From Bacillota bacterium (lineage in GTDB: Bacteria > Bacillota > Clostridia > Peptostreptococcales > Anaerovoracaceae): a stretch of 58,500 nucleotides of DNA. The DNA lies in assembly GCA_905372035.1 (NCBI GenBank), contig CAJPNN010000003.1, positions 1-58,500 on the forward strand, read 5' to 3'. The stretch's first letter is position 1, and every line of letters begins with the position of its first letter. The notes beneath the pieces are model-generated. The model was not told the DNA's origin. It saw nothing but the letters and a program-made list of their open reading frames with translations, and made no database searches. Shown here piece after piece: positions 1-8,388 of the stretch. A program made the translations under genes and the position numbers.

Positions 1-16
1 ATTTCACTCCTTATAA
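1..16 (-). promoter_or_regulatory. Ribosome binding site of a gene beyond the left edge
   Basis: Read on the minus strand, the first bases give ATAAGGAGTGAAAT and run off the window edge. An AAGGAG core this close to the edge suggests a minus-strand gene starting just outside, divergent from the gene at 393. The start codon cannot be seen. Confidence 0.4.
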
Positions 17-167
17 AAAATACCTCTTCTCTTTTAGAATAAGTATATAGTAAAAATTCCTTACAGACTGCTGAAAACTCCCGCATCTCCTTCATTTTTC
101 AGCTCTCTGCCGCTCTTTATTTTATCCGAGGGAACCGATCGACCATCCGATATTTTCATAAATATGT

Positions 168-206
168 AAATGTGTCTTGACACATTTCTTCTCTATTTGC
201 TAAAAT
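168..206 (+). promoter_or_regulatory. Promoter with overlapping NiaR-like operator
   Basis: AAATGTGTC (168-176) and GACACATTT (179-187) form a perfect 9-bp inverted repeat with a 2-bp centre. Its middle contains TTGACA (177-182), which works as a -35 with TAAAAT (201-206) as -10 and an 18-bp spacer. A repressor bound here would cover the -35. The gene for NiaR, the 3H-domain niacin repressor, is the second gene of this transcript, so autoregulation by niacin is the natural inference. The half-site resembles the TGTC/GACA palindromes reported for NiaR, recalled from memory. Confidence 0.6.
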
Positions 207-392
207 GATTCCGGAATTCATTAAAAACTTAAATACATTTAAATTCCGAACGTTGCTAAAACTTTAGAAAAATTTTGCTTCTTAAATATCCGTTAACAAA
301 TTACGTTTAATTGTATTTATGAATGCAAAAATTTTTCTGTCAATTATTTCCGATGTGTAAAATATTAAAATGCAGTGAAAGGATTTATCGTC
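207..392 (+). other. AT-rich 5' leader of the niaR operon
   Basis: About 185 nt lie between the predicted start of transcription and the first gene. A possible hairpin pairs CGGAATT near 212 with AATTCCG near 244. I recognise no riboswitch class and no ORF here. A second promoter inside the leader cannot be excluded. Confidence 0.35.
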
Positions 393-1496
393 ATGAAAAT
401 TGAAAATCAAACTGAAAAACAAGGTGCAGAGCTTTCAAAATTCAAAAGATTTCTTAAAAGAAAAGATATTGTATTCTCACGTAAAAGATATCTGCAAGAT
501 GCACTTTCTGCGATGGCTTTAGGGCTGTTTGCATCTCTTTTGATAGGACTTATTATGAAGACACTGGGAGAACAGACAGCTATTCTTTTTGCCAAAAATC
601 CAATTTCAGACTTTCTGGTTGAAGCAGGGACAATGGCCATGGGTCTTATGGGACCTGCAATAGGTGTCTCAGTAGCATGGGGATTAAAATCTCCTCCTCT
701 GGTTTTGTTCTCAAGTGTAGTAACCGGAAGCATGGGTGCCACCGTAGTCAATTCATTCTTTGATATGTCCGGAGGTCCCGCAGGCGCATTTATTGCCGCC
801 GCTATAGGTGCCGAACTCGGAAAAGCCGTCTCAAAAGAAACAAAAATAGATATATTGATAACTCCGGTTGTTACCCTTTTGGGCGGAATGCTGTCAGCAA
901 AACTGTTCAGTCCCGTCATCGGTGCCCTTATGTCGGGATTGGGCAAAATTATAATGTCCGCTACGGAAATGCAACCGTTATTGATGGGGATAACAGTATC
1001 TGTGATAGTCGGTTTGGTATTAACGGCTCCGATTTCAAGTGCTGCACTCTGTATAATGCTCGAATTATCGGGTCTGGCGGGAGGTGCCGCTACTGCCGGC
1101 TGCTGTGCTCAAATGATAGGCTTTGCCATAGTAAGCTACAAAGAAAACGGTCCCGGCGGACTTATTGCTCAAGGCCTCGGAACTTCAATGCTTCAAGTTC
1201 CCAACATAATTAAAAATTGGCGGATATTAATTCCTCCCACTGCCGCCGCCGCAATCTGCGGCCCTGTTTCAACCTGTATTTTCAAGATGAAAAATATCCC
1301 TATAGGATCAGGAATGGGGACTTCCGGCCTTGTCGGACAGATCGGGACATTAACCGCTATGGGTTTCAGTCTCTCTACTCTGATACAGATACTGATCGTT
1401 CAATTTGTTTTTCCGGCACTTATTTCTATTGTTTTTTACAAACTCCTTTATAAATATGGTAAAATAAAGAAAGGAGATTATACCTTGGATTTATAG
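393..1496 (+). CDS. PTS_EIIC_2-family integral membrane protein, possible niacin-linked transporter
   Basis: A protein of 367 residues with about ten hydrophobic segments from residue 38 onward, rich in Gly/Ala and with repeated GPAIGV- and GGAATAGC-like turns. It resembles the PTS_EIIC_2 (stand-alone PTS IIC-like) family. No EIIA or EIIB gene is nearby, so sugar phosphotransfer is doubtful. The ATG at 393 is preferred over an in-frame GTG at 375 because AAAGGA lies 9 nt upstream of the ATG. It is the first gene behind the NiaR-like operator, and niaR follows 23 nt downstream. Uptake of niacin or a related NAD precursor is therefore inferred from context only; the family assignment is from general sequence character. 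Confidence 0.7.
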   Translation: MKIENQTEKQGAELSKFKRFLKRKDIVFSRKRYLQDALSAMALGLFASLLIGLIMKTLGEQTAILFAKNPISDFLVEAGTMAMGLMGPAIGVSVAWGLKSPPLVLFSSVVTGSMGATVVNSFFDMSGGPAGAFIAAAIGAELGKAVSKETKIDILITPVVTLLGGMLSAKLFSPVIGALMSGLGKIIMSATEMQPLLMGITVSVIVGLVLTAPISSAALCIMLELSGLAGGAATAGCCAQMIGFAIVSYKENGPGGLIAQGLGTSMLQVPNIIKNWRILIPPTAAAAICGPVSTCIFKMKNIPIGSGMGTSGLVGQIGTLTAMGFSLSTLIQILIVQFVFPALISIVFYKLLYKYGKIKKGDYTLDL

Positions 1497-1519
1497 TACC
1501 TATAGAAGGAGTAATTGTC

Positions 1520-2044
1520 ATGTCAACTGAGGATAGACGCAATAAAATATATTCATTATTGGAGGCCAACTATCCTGAAACCGTTACCGCCACATATTTA
1601 GCGAAGCAGTTTAATGTAAGCCGCCAAATAATAGTAGGAGATATTTCCGTACTTAAAGCTGCAGGAAAGGACATTATGTCCACAGCTCGAGGCTATGCTG
1701 TTGTAAAACGCCCGTTTGAAAGCTTCTACGGCTATGTCGGTGTCTTAAACTGCAATCATAATGAGTCTCTCCTGGCGGAAGAATTGTATACTATTGTCGA
1801 GTTTGGAGGCACGGTTATTGATGTTATAGTCATGCATGATTTATATGGAGAAATATCATGCAAATTGGATCTGTCTTCTAAATATGATGTCAAGAGATTT
1901 TTAATAAGTTCCTCTTGCGGCGGATCCAAGCCTCTTTGCTCTTTGACTGACGGGCAACATATTCACACCATAGGTTGTAAAAATGAGTCGACTTTTCAGG
2001 CTATAAGAAAGGCGCTCTCAGAAAAAAATATAATATCAAAATAA
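1520..2044 (+). CDS. niaR: NiaR-type transcriptional repressor of NAD/niacin genes (3H domain)
   Basis: A protein of 174 residues. Residues 5-60 form an HTH_11 winged helix (RRNKIYSLLE, then VSRQIIVGDI as recognition helix). Residues 70-172 form the 3H effector domain. His80, Glu87 or Glu88, His147 and His149 match the metal-binding set described for the Thermotoga NiaR structure, and His106 is the remaining conserved histidine. NiaR binds nicotinic acid and represses NAD salvage and transport genes. AGAAGGAG precedes the ATG. The palindrome at 168-187 is its likely operator, implying autoregulation. Confidence 0.88.
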   Translation: MSTEDRRNKIYSLLEANYPETVTATYLAKQFNVSRQIIVGDISVLKAAGKDIMSTARGYAVVKRPFESFYGYVGVLNCNHNESLLAEELYTIVEFGGTVIDVIVMHDLYGEISCKLDLSSKYDVKRFLISSSCGGSKPLCSLTDGQHIHTIGCKNESTFQAIRKALSEKNIISK

Positions 2045-2065
2045 AGATATTTATAGGAGGCACTT

Positions 2066-3421
2066 ATGGATCTTTTTTCATATCTTCAAAACGGTAAAAC
2101 TGCTTATCACAGCGTCGCTGAAACTGCATCTATGTTATCCGGAGCTGCTTTTAACGCTCTGAATGAACATGATGTTTGGGATTTAAAAGCCGGAGACGGG
2201 TTTTTCGTACAAAGAAACTCGTCTTCTCTTTTTGCATTCAAAATTCCTCAAAATATACAAATCAAAGGAGCAATTATAGCTGCCACTCACTCTGACAGCC
2301 CTACATATAAACTGAAAGTCAACCCTATATTGCATAAAGATAAACATTATATTTCTCTAAATGTGTCCGGCTATGGCGGTATGATTCATCCTACATTTTT
2401 GGACAGGCCGCTCTCAATTGCAGGCAGAATTTTTATAGAAAATAACGGAGACTTAAAACAAATTCTTGTCGATCTTAATGATATTTCAATTATAATTCCG
2501 AATCTCGCAATACACATGAACAGGAATATAAACAACGGTTATGAATATAAAATAGGCAAAGATATGCTCCCTATCCTCTGTCAAACAAACACTTACCGCA
2601 CAAACATTTTTGACGGGGAGATTTTTCCTCCTGATCGGCAAAAAGAATTTTTACAAACAGGGCAAAGTAATACTATTAAAGGCCGTAATATAAATCCGGA
2701 ATCTATATCTCTTGCCGATATTTTCGGTTATAATGAGATCCTGGGGCACGATCTGTTTTTATACAGCAAGGATTCTCCTTCTTATTTGGGGCTTAACAAC
2801 GAATTTTTCGGAAGTCCTCGTATAGATAATTTGGAATGCAGTTACATTGCTGCAAAGTCTTTGATAGACTGTATACCATCCAATTATATATCCGCATTTG
2901 CGATGCTTGATAATGAAGAGGTGGGCAGCTCGGGAAGACAAGGTGCGGATTCTACTTTTATAACCGACTGCCTGGCAAAAATATATGAAAATTTAAATAT
3001 GAATGTTTCATCGCAGAAAATATTTGAAGCCGGTTCTTTTATGCTTTCTTGTGATAATGCACACGGCCTACATCCTAACTACGTAGATAAATCTGACCCG
3101 GTAAATCGTCCTTATCTGAACGAAGGCGTCGTTATAAAGCACAGTACCAACCAAAAATACACAACAGACGGACATAGCTCTGCAAGACTGAAGCTATTTT
3201 GTAAAAATCATAATATTCCATATCAAGATTTTGAAAATCCGTCCGATATCGCAGGAGGATCCACCTTAGGCAATATATCAGCCAAACATCTTTCAATCCC
3301 CGCTGTCGACATCGGCCTTGCTCAGTGGGCTATGCACTCAGCTTTTGAAATCGCGGGTTCTCGTGACTTGGAGTTTATGTATAGATTATTATCCTCCGCA
3401 TTTTCCGCTGAGAGTATTTGA
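2066..3421 (+). CDS. apeB: M18-family aspartyl-type aminopeptidase
   Basis: A zinc aminopeptidase of 451 residues, close to the usual family length, that removes N-terminal residues (typically acidic) from peptides in the cytoplasm. The signatures are THSDSP (His75, Asp77), DNEEVGSSGRQGA around 282-294 with the catalytic glutamates, and TTDGHSSARLK plus WAMHSAFE near the C-terminus supplying the last metal ligand. Its RBS AGGAGG is 7 nt before the ATG. It sits 21 nt after niaR and probably shares its transcript, although no functional link to NAD is evident. No signal peptide is seen. The choice between apeB- and apeA-type naming is uncertain. Confidence 0.88.
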   Translation: MDLFSYLQNGKTAYHSVAETASMLSGAAFNALNEHDVWDLKAGDGFFVQRNSSSLFAFKIPQNIQIKGAIIAATHSDSPTYKLKVNPILHKDKHYISLNVSGYGGMIHPTFLDRPLSIAGRIFIENNGDLKQILVDLNDISIIIPNLAIHMNRNINNGYEYKIGKDMLPILCQTNTYRTNIFDGEIFPPDRQKEFLQTGQSNTIKGRNINPESISLADIFGYNEILGHDLFLYSKDSPSYLGLNNEFFGSPRIDNLECSYIAAKSLIDCIPSNYISAFAMLDNEEVGSSGRQGADSTFITDCLAKIYENLNMNVSSQKIFEAGSFMLSCDNAHGLHPNYVDKSDPVNRPYLNEGVVIKHSTNQKYTTDGHSSARLKLFCKNHNIPYQDFENPSDIAGGSTLGNISAKHLSIPAVDIGLAQWAMHSAFEIAGSRDLEFMYRLLSSAFSAESI

Positions 3422-3534
3422 CACTCTACATTATATACGATATTATATTTGTTAAACTATATTTAAAGCTCAGTAAGATCCAAAACTCAAAAAACCGGTA
3501 TTTGTCGGTAGTAATTAATAAGGAGTGTATTCAC

Positions 3535-5040
3535 ATGGCATACTATTTTGATGAACCGTCAAGGACATTTAATGAATATCTTTTAGTACCCGGATATTCC
3601 GATACAAATTGCAGAACTGAAAATGTAAGTTTGAAAACCCCTATAGTCAAATTTAAAAAGGGTGAAAGCTCCGATATCATCATGAATATACCTCTGACAT
3701 CCGCTATCATGCAGGCTGTTTCAGATGATAATATGGCTATTGCCTTGTCAAAAGAGGGTGGAATCTCTTTTATTTTCGCTTCGCAGTCAATAAAAAGTCA
3801 GACCGAAATGATAAAAAAAGTAAAAAGTTATAAAGCGGGTTTCGTTACCAGCGACTCAAATATAAGGCCGGACCAAACTTTAGCTGATATAATAACTTTA
3901 AAAGAAAAAAGCGGTCATGCAACCGTAGCAGTTACGGAAGACGGTACCGCCGCAGGCAAACTTTTAGGTATCGTAACAAGCAGAGATTACAGGGTAAGCA
4001 GACTGTCAAGCGACACCCCTGTATCAGATTTTATGACCCCTTTTGAAAAACTGATATACGGAAATGAGGGGATATCACTTTCCGAAGCGAACGATATGCT
4101 TTGGGATCACAAATTAAACGCCCTACCTATTGTAGATAAAAATCAAAGACTTACAAGCTTTGTTTTCAGAAAAGATTATGATTCACATAAAGCCAATCCG
4201 AATGAGCTTTTGGACAGCGATAAAAGATATATAGTCGGTGCCGGAATAAACACTCGTGATTTTAAAGAAAGAGTCCCCTCTCTTGTCGAAGCGGGAGCAG
4301 ACATTCTTTGTATAGATTCTTCCGAGGGATATTCCGAATGGCAGAAGCAAACGATAGATTTTATAAGATCCGAGTATGGAGACAGCGTCAAAGTGGGTGC
4401 GGGAAATGTTGTAGACAAAGAGGGATTCCGTTATCTTGCAGAGTACGGTGCCGATTTTATAAAAATAGGTATAGGCGGCGGCTCCATATGCATAACAAGA
4501 GAACAAAAGGGTATAGGTCGCGGGCAGGCTACAGCGATCATAGAGGTTGCCCAAGCAAGAAATGAATACTTTAAAGAAACCGGAATATATATTCCTCTGT
4601 GCTCTGACGGCGGAATAGTATATGACTACCATATGACGTTAGCTCTTGCTATGGGTGCCGACTTTCTTATGCTTGGCAGATATTTTTCGAGGTTCGACGA
4701 ATCCCCTACCAATAAACTTGTAGTAAACGGCTCTTATGTTAAAGAGTATTGGGGTGAAGGTTCCAACCGGGCAAGAAACTGGCAACGATATGATCTGGGA
4801 GGTTCCGGTAAACTTTCATTTGAGGAGGGCGTCGACTCATATGTGCCTTATGCCGGCAGTCTGAAAGATAATGTAACGCTTTCCCTTAACAAAGTGAAGT
4901 CTACAATGTGTAATTGCGGTGTATTAAGCATTTCCGATCTTCAAAAAAACGCAAAGATAACACTTGTTTCTGCAACAAGCATAGTTGAAGGCGGTGCACA
5001 TGACGTGATCCTTAAAGATACAGGGGTAACACCGATATAA
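3535..5040 (+). CDS. guaB: IMP dehydrogenase, Tritrichomonas-like type
   Basis: A protein of 501 residues that oxidises IMP to XMP with NAD+, the committed step of GMP synthesis. A TIM barrel is interrupted by a CBS-domain pair (about residues 105-220). The catalytic loop GGGSICITREQKG carries Cys319, Asp261 lies in CIDSSEG, and the flap dyad is Arg418-Tyr419 in ARNWQRYDLGG. These numbers coincide with those described for the T. foetus enzyme. The ATG at 3535 has AGGAG 9 nt upstream. The open frame extends upstream to 3418, but that extension has no RBS and is not homologous. It lies 113 nt after the aminopeptidase and ends before a terminator at 5148. Confidence 0.95.
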   Translation: MAYYFDEPSRTFNEYLLVPGYSDTNCRTENVSLKTPIVKFKKGESSDIIMNIPLTSAIMQAVSDDNMAIALSKEGGISFIFASQSIKSQTEMIKKVKSYKAGFVTSDSNIRPDQTLADIITLKEKSGHATVAVTEDGTAAGKLLGIVTSRDYRVSRLSSDTPVSDFMTPFEKLIYGNEGISLSEANDMLWDHKLNALPIVDKNQRLTSFVFRKDYDSHKANPNELLDSDKRYIVGAGINTRDFKERVPSLVEAGADILCIDSSEGYSEWQKQTIDFIRSEYGDSVKVGAGNVVDKEGFRYLAEYGADFIKIGIGGGSICITREQKGIGRGQATAIIEVAQARNEYFKETGIYIPLCSDGGIVYDYHMTLALAMGADFLMLGRYFSRFDESPTNKLVVNGSYVKEYWGEGSNRARNWQRYDLGGSGKLSFEEGVDSYVPYAGSLKDNVTLSLNKVKSTMCNCGVLSISDLQKNAKITLVSATSIVEGGAHDVILKDTGVTPI

Positions 5041-5147
5041 AACGGCAAAAGAACCAAACGGTAAACTTGCAAATAACCCGCATGCTTGTTTAATAATACG
5101 ATGACACTATAACACAACGATTCAACTAAATTAATATAATTATTATG

Positions 5148-5195
5148 CCAAAAGCAAAAGCCCTTGTTTCGCTAAAAACAAAGGCTTTTTTATTA
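5148..5195. terminator. Bidirectional intrinsic terminator
   Basis: AAAAGCCCTTGTTT (5156-5169) pairs, with one mismatch, with AAACAAAGGCTTTT (about 5176-5189) and is followed by a T run. The A run on its left gives a T run for the opposite strand. It separates the convergent guaB (+) and DNA glycosylase (-) genes. Confidence 0.7.
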
Positions 5196-5205
5196 CTTAG
5201 AAATC

Positions 5206-5682
5206 CTATGATTTTATTATCTTCCATGATTCTACCAATTTTTCAAGGCTCCACCTTGCATTTGCCGGGCTTGTTGACGGTAAATATATTGCACTTTTAC
5301 CCAATTGAGGCTCAATATATCTCTTGTACAAAGCGTCTGCTTTGCGTCCGTTTACATATATTTTCATTATATTAGCTTTATCCGATACTTTCGTTATATC
5401 ATTAGCCTTAACATTGGTAATGCTGCTGTCCGAAGATCCTGTAATATCACATGACGCTATAACATCCCATACCGCCACTTTATGTCTTAATAAAAAAGCT
5501 TTTTTACTTTCAATTGTTTCAGGCAATTCATCCTCAAACACTAATGACATGACCTGCCAAAACCTGTTTTGCGGATGCCCGTAAAAATATCCTTCTTCTC
5601 TGGATTTTACGGATGGAAACGATCCTAATATCAAAATTTGTGACAGCTTGTTGTAAGTGGGCGGTATCGTATGTATCTTCAT
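5206..5682 (-). CDS. Hypoxanthine/uracil-type DNA glycosylase (UDG family 6-like)
   Basis: A protein of 158 residues. The N-terminal motif ILGSFPSVKSREEGYFYGHP (residues 18-37) is followed by QNRFW and by a C-terminal LPSTSPAN. This pattern is that of the single-domain UDG-superfamily enzymes annotated as DNA-deoxyinosine (hypoxanthine) glycosylase. These remove hypoxanthine or other deaminated bases at the start of base-excision repair. I prefer the ATG at 5682, because the homologous region begins there; the frame continues to a GTG at 5706, and neither start has an ideally spaced RBS. It is transcribed alone, convergent with guaB and divergent from bioY. Confidence 0.8.
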   Translation of the reverse strand: MKIHTIPPTYNKLSQILILGSFPSVKSREEGYFYGHPQNRFWQVMSLVFEDELPETIESKKAFLLRHKVAVWDVIASCDITGSSDSSITNVKANDITKVSDKANIMKIYVNGRKADALYKRYIEPQLGKSAIYLPSTSPANARWSLEKLVESWKIIKS

Positions 5683-5890
5683 GTTGTCTTTATCGGGTCC
5701 TTTCACTATAATGCGATTTTTATTCTAAATATTTTATGCTTCTGTTATTCAATATTTTATCATATAAATTTATTTAATTCATAACCGATGTAATTTTCTA
5801 TTCAATCATACAATGTTTAAAGTATAAAACTTTACTTTAAAACATATTTAAAATTCTACTAAAAAAATGTCAGTAATAAAAGAGAGGCGT

Positions 5891-5945
5891 TTGTCAACCT
5901 GTATTGTGATTTTAGTTGACAACTGTCTATCCTCCTTGCTACAAT
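5891..5945 (+). promoter_or_regulatory. bioY promoter with BirA-type operator
   Basis: TTGTCAAC (5891-5898) and GTTGACAA (5915-5922) are perfect inverted half-sites 16 bp apart, the architecture of the BirA (biotin repressor) operator of Firmicutes and other bacteria. The right half-site contains TTGACA (5916-5921), which pairs with TACAAT (5940-5945) across 18 bp. Bound BirA-biotinyl-AMP would block the -35. Nothing else is recognised in the rest of the 5683-5994 intergenic region. Confidence 0.8.
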
Positions 5946-5994
5946 AACTCTATCAGTTTCAAATGCAAAATTATAAAAATAAGAAAGGTACAAA

Positions 5995-6564
5995 GTGTAT
6001 ACAAAAATGAACAACTCCAAAACGCTAAATATGATTTTATGCGCATTATTTGTCGCATTGATTACCATCGGCACATTTATCAGAATCCCTATCCCTTACG
6101 TCCCCTTTACTTTACAGCTTCTTTTTACTATGCTTGCAGGTTTTCTTCTTGGCGGACGCTGGGGCTTTATTGCTGTACTTATATATATTATAATAGGTCT
6201 TATAGGTTTGCCGGTGTTCACCGAAGGCGGCGGATTTGCATATATTTTTAAACCTACTTTCGGATATATCATAGGTTTTGCCGTCGCTTCTTATGTCACT
6301 GGAACCATAGCGAACAAAGTGCCGAATCCGGGAATAAAACGGCTCCTGGCAGCGGCTTTCATCGGCCTTGCCATAGTTTATGCTTTCGGTATGATATATG
6401 TATATCTGATAAGCGACCTGTATTTGGGATCTCCTATCGGTATCGTCCCGTTATTTTTATACTGTTTCGTATTGGCTGTTCCCGGAGATATAGTATTGTG
6501 TATAGTTGCGTCTATACTTTCAAAACGACTTATACCGTTCCTCAATAAAAACAGGAGGCTCTGA
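5995..6564 (+). CDS. bioY: BioY, biotin-specific S component of an ECF transporter
   Basis: A membrane protein of 189 residues with six predicted helices. The signature LITIGTFIRIPIPYVPFTLQ region and the GGRWGF...GLIGLPVFTEGGG segment are typical of BioY. It binds biotin and works with an ECF module (EcfT plus EcfA ATPases), none of which is encoded here, so it would use a shared module elsewhere. The GTG at 5995 is chosen because AAAGG lies 6 nt upstream; the ATG at 6007 would be 18 nt from it. It is the first gene of the biotin cluster under the BirA-type operator. Confidence 0.93.
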   Translation: MYTKMNNSKTLNMILCALFVALITIGTFIRIPIPYVPFTLQLLFTMLAGFLLGGRWGFIAVLIYIIIGLIGLPVFTEGGGFAYIFKPTFGYIIGFAVASYVTGTIANKVPNPGIKRLLAAAFIGLAIVYAFGMIYVYLISDLYLGSPIGIVPLFLYCFVLAVPGDIVLCIVASILSKRLIPFLNKNRRL

Positions 6565-6585
6565 AATAAAAGTCGGTACTGATAC

Positions 6586-6661
6586 AACAGCTTAATCGGT
6601 GTTTACAAAATATATAATCATATATCATATGAATTATCAGTGCCGATTTAAGCAAGCTGTT
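6586..6661 (+). repeat. Long imperfect hairpin between bioY and bioB
   Basis: AACAGCTTAATCGG (6586-6599) can pair with CCGATTTAAGCAAGCTGTT (6643-6661) with one or two bulges. An inner arm ATAATCATAT pairs with ATATGAATTAT. The right arm is followed by TTAATTTTG, a weak U tract. It may be an attenuator, a partial terminator or a processing site that separates bioY from bioBDA. Confidence 0.45.
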
Positions 6662-6734
6662 TAATTTTGAAAAACTGAAGAATTAATTATGCCTAAAAAT
6701 TTTACTTTTTAAGAAACGGAGAAACTCAAAGGAC

Positions 6735-7706
6735 ATGAACATTCTTGAATCTTTATATAATAAGGTCATTGAAAATGGAGATATTACAAAAGAAGAGGCA
6801 GTCGAACTGTACTCTCAGTCCCTTGAACCCCTTTGCACAAAAGCGGATAAAATTCGTCAGCATTTTTGCAAAAACATCTTTGATGTCTGTACAATTGTAA
6901 ATGCTAAAAGCGGACAATGCAGCGAAAACTGTAAATTTTGTGCACAGTCAGCTCATAATAAAACTGCGATTGACGCATATTCTCTGCTTTCGGATGATGA
7001 GATTGTCGAACAGGCGAGAAAGAATCATAAACAGGGCGTACTCCGTTATTCTATAGTAACTTCAGGCAAGGCGCTGTCAAATTCGGAAATAGATCTGATG
7101 TGCAATACTGTAAAAAGAATCCGAAAAGAAGTCGGAATATCAGTATGCATATCTTTCGGGCTTTTAAATGAACATCAATATCGCAGATTAAAAGATGCAG
7201 GTGTAACAAGAGTACACAACAATCTCGAGGCTTCGTCGCACTATTTCCCCAATATATGCACAACCCACTCTTTTGAAGACAAAGTAAATGCGATTAAAGC
7301 CGCTCAGGCGGCCGGTTTGACTGTATGCAGCGGAGGGATAATGGGTCTTGGAGAAACTTTCGAGGACCGAATAGACATGGCGTTAAGTTTGCGTGAACTC
7401 GGTATAAGGAGCATTCCCGTTAACATCTTAAATCCTATTCCGGGAACCCCTTTTGCAAATAACAAAAAACTTTCTGTAGATGATGTAAGGCGAATAATCG
7501 CCGTATACAGATTTATACTCCCTCACGCGGCGATTCGTTTATCAGGTGGCAGAGGGCTTATGCCCGACAAAGGAGAAAGCTGTTTTATATCAGGTGCAAA
7601 CGCTGCAATTTCGGGAGATATGCTGACAACTAAAGGTATTACAACAAAAACAGATATGGAACTTGTTAAAAAACTTGGATATGAGGTGAGACTTTGCAAT
7701 GAATAA
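6735..7706 (+). CDS. bioB: Biotin synthase
   Basis: A radical-SAM enzyme of 323 residues that inserts sulfur into dethiobiotin to give biotin. The SAM cluster motif is Cys62-X3-Cys66-X2-Cys69 (GQCSENCKFCAQ). Downstream hallmarks are NNLEAS, the GGIMGLGE segment and the RLSGGRG motif near the C-terminus, which includes the arginine that ligates the [2Fe-2S] cluster in characterised BioB. It starts 170 nt after bioY, beyond the hairpin, and overlaps bioD by 8 nt, so bioB and bioD are translationally coupled. Confidence 0.96.
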   Translation: MNILESLYNKVIENGDITKEEAVELYSQSLEPLCTKADKIRQHFCKNIFDVCTIVNAKSGQCSENCKFCAQSAHNKTAIDAYSLLSDDEIVEQARKNHKQGVLRYSIVTSGKALSNSEIDLMCNTVKRIRKEVGISVCISFGLLNEHQYRRLKDAGVTRVHNNLEASSHYFPNICTTHSFEDKVNAIKAAQAAGLTVCSGGIMGLGETFEDRIDMALSLRELGIRSIPVNILNPIPGTPFANNKKLSVDDVRRIIAVYRFILPHAAIRLSGGRGLMPDKGESCFISGANAAISGDMLTTKGITTKTDMELVKKLGYEVRLCNE

Positions 7707-8382
7707 AAAATTATTTATTACCGGTACCGGTACGGATGTAGGAAAAACCTATATCGCAGGACTGATCGTCAAAAAACTTTATGAAAGCGGTAAAAATGCA
7801 GCCTATTATAAAGCCGCAATGAGCGGTAATATACGGGATGAAAACGGCAAACTTATCCCCGGAGATGCCTTAACGGTAAAAAATATCTCAAATATTCCTC
7901 AATCTTTGGAGTCTATGTGCCCTTATGTATATGAAAGTGCCGTTTCTCCACACTTGGCGTCACGCATGGAGGGAAATCCCGTACAAATGGACGTCGTAAA
8001 ACGGACATTCCGTGATATCTGTAAACGATACGACTATATAACGGTTGAAGGCAGCGGCGGCATACTTTGTCCTATTTGTTTCGATGAAGCAAAAATTCAG
8101 CTTGAAGATGTAGTAAAAGAACTTGATTTAACCTCTATAATAGTTGCAGATGCCGGTTTGGGAACAATAAATGATGTGGTGCTGACTGCGGAATATATGA
8201 ATTCCAAAAATTTACCCGTTAAAGGAATCATCTTTAATCATTGGCACGGTGAAAATATAATGGAAGAAGACAATAAATTCATGTGTGAATACATGACGGG
8301 CTTAAAAGTTTTAGCTTGTGTCGGCAATGATGCCCGGGATATCGACATCGATACCGATATCCTCACATCTTTATATGAATGA
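7699..8382 (+). CDS. bioD: Dethiobiotin synthetase
   Basis: A protein of 227 residues that closes the ureido ring of 7,8-diaminopelargonate with CO2 and ATP. The N-terminal P-loop TGTGTDVGKTY (residues 8-18) and the VEGSGGILCPI segment around 115-125 are family signatures. The start lies inside the end of bioB, whose distal coding sequence supplies the RBS-like GAGGTGAG upstream. bioA follows after 6 nt. The length is normal for the family. Confidence 0.95.
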   Translation: MNKKLFITGTGTDVGKTYIAGLIVKKLYESGKNAAYYKAAMSGNIRDENGKLIPGDALTVKNISNIPQSLESMCPYVYESAVSPHLASRMEGNPVQMDVVKRTFRDICKRYDYITVEGSGGILCPICFDEAKIQLEDVVKELDLTSIIVADAGLGTINDVVLTAEYMNSKNLPVKGIIFNHWHGENIMEEDNKFMCEYMTGLKVLACVGNDARDIDIDTDILTSLYE

Positions 8383-8388
8383 ATAACA

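Noticed and set aside
407..946. Open frame of 179 codons on the minus strand
   Set aside because: It lies entirely opposite the membrane-protein gene, has no RBS and has low-complexity composition from the reverse of a Gly/Ala-rich gene.
5145..5375. Open frame of 76 codons on the plus strand after guaB
   Set aside because: It starts inside the terminator and runs opposite the DNA glycosylase gene.
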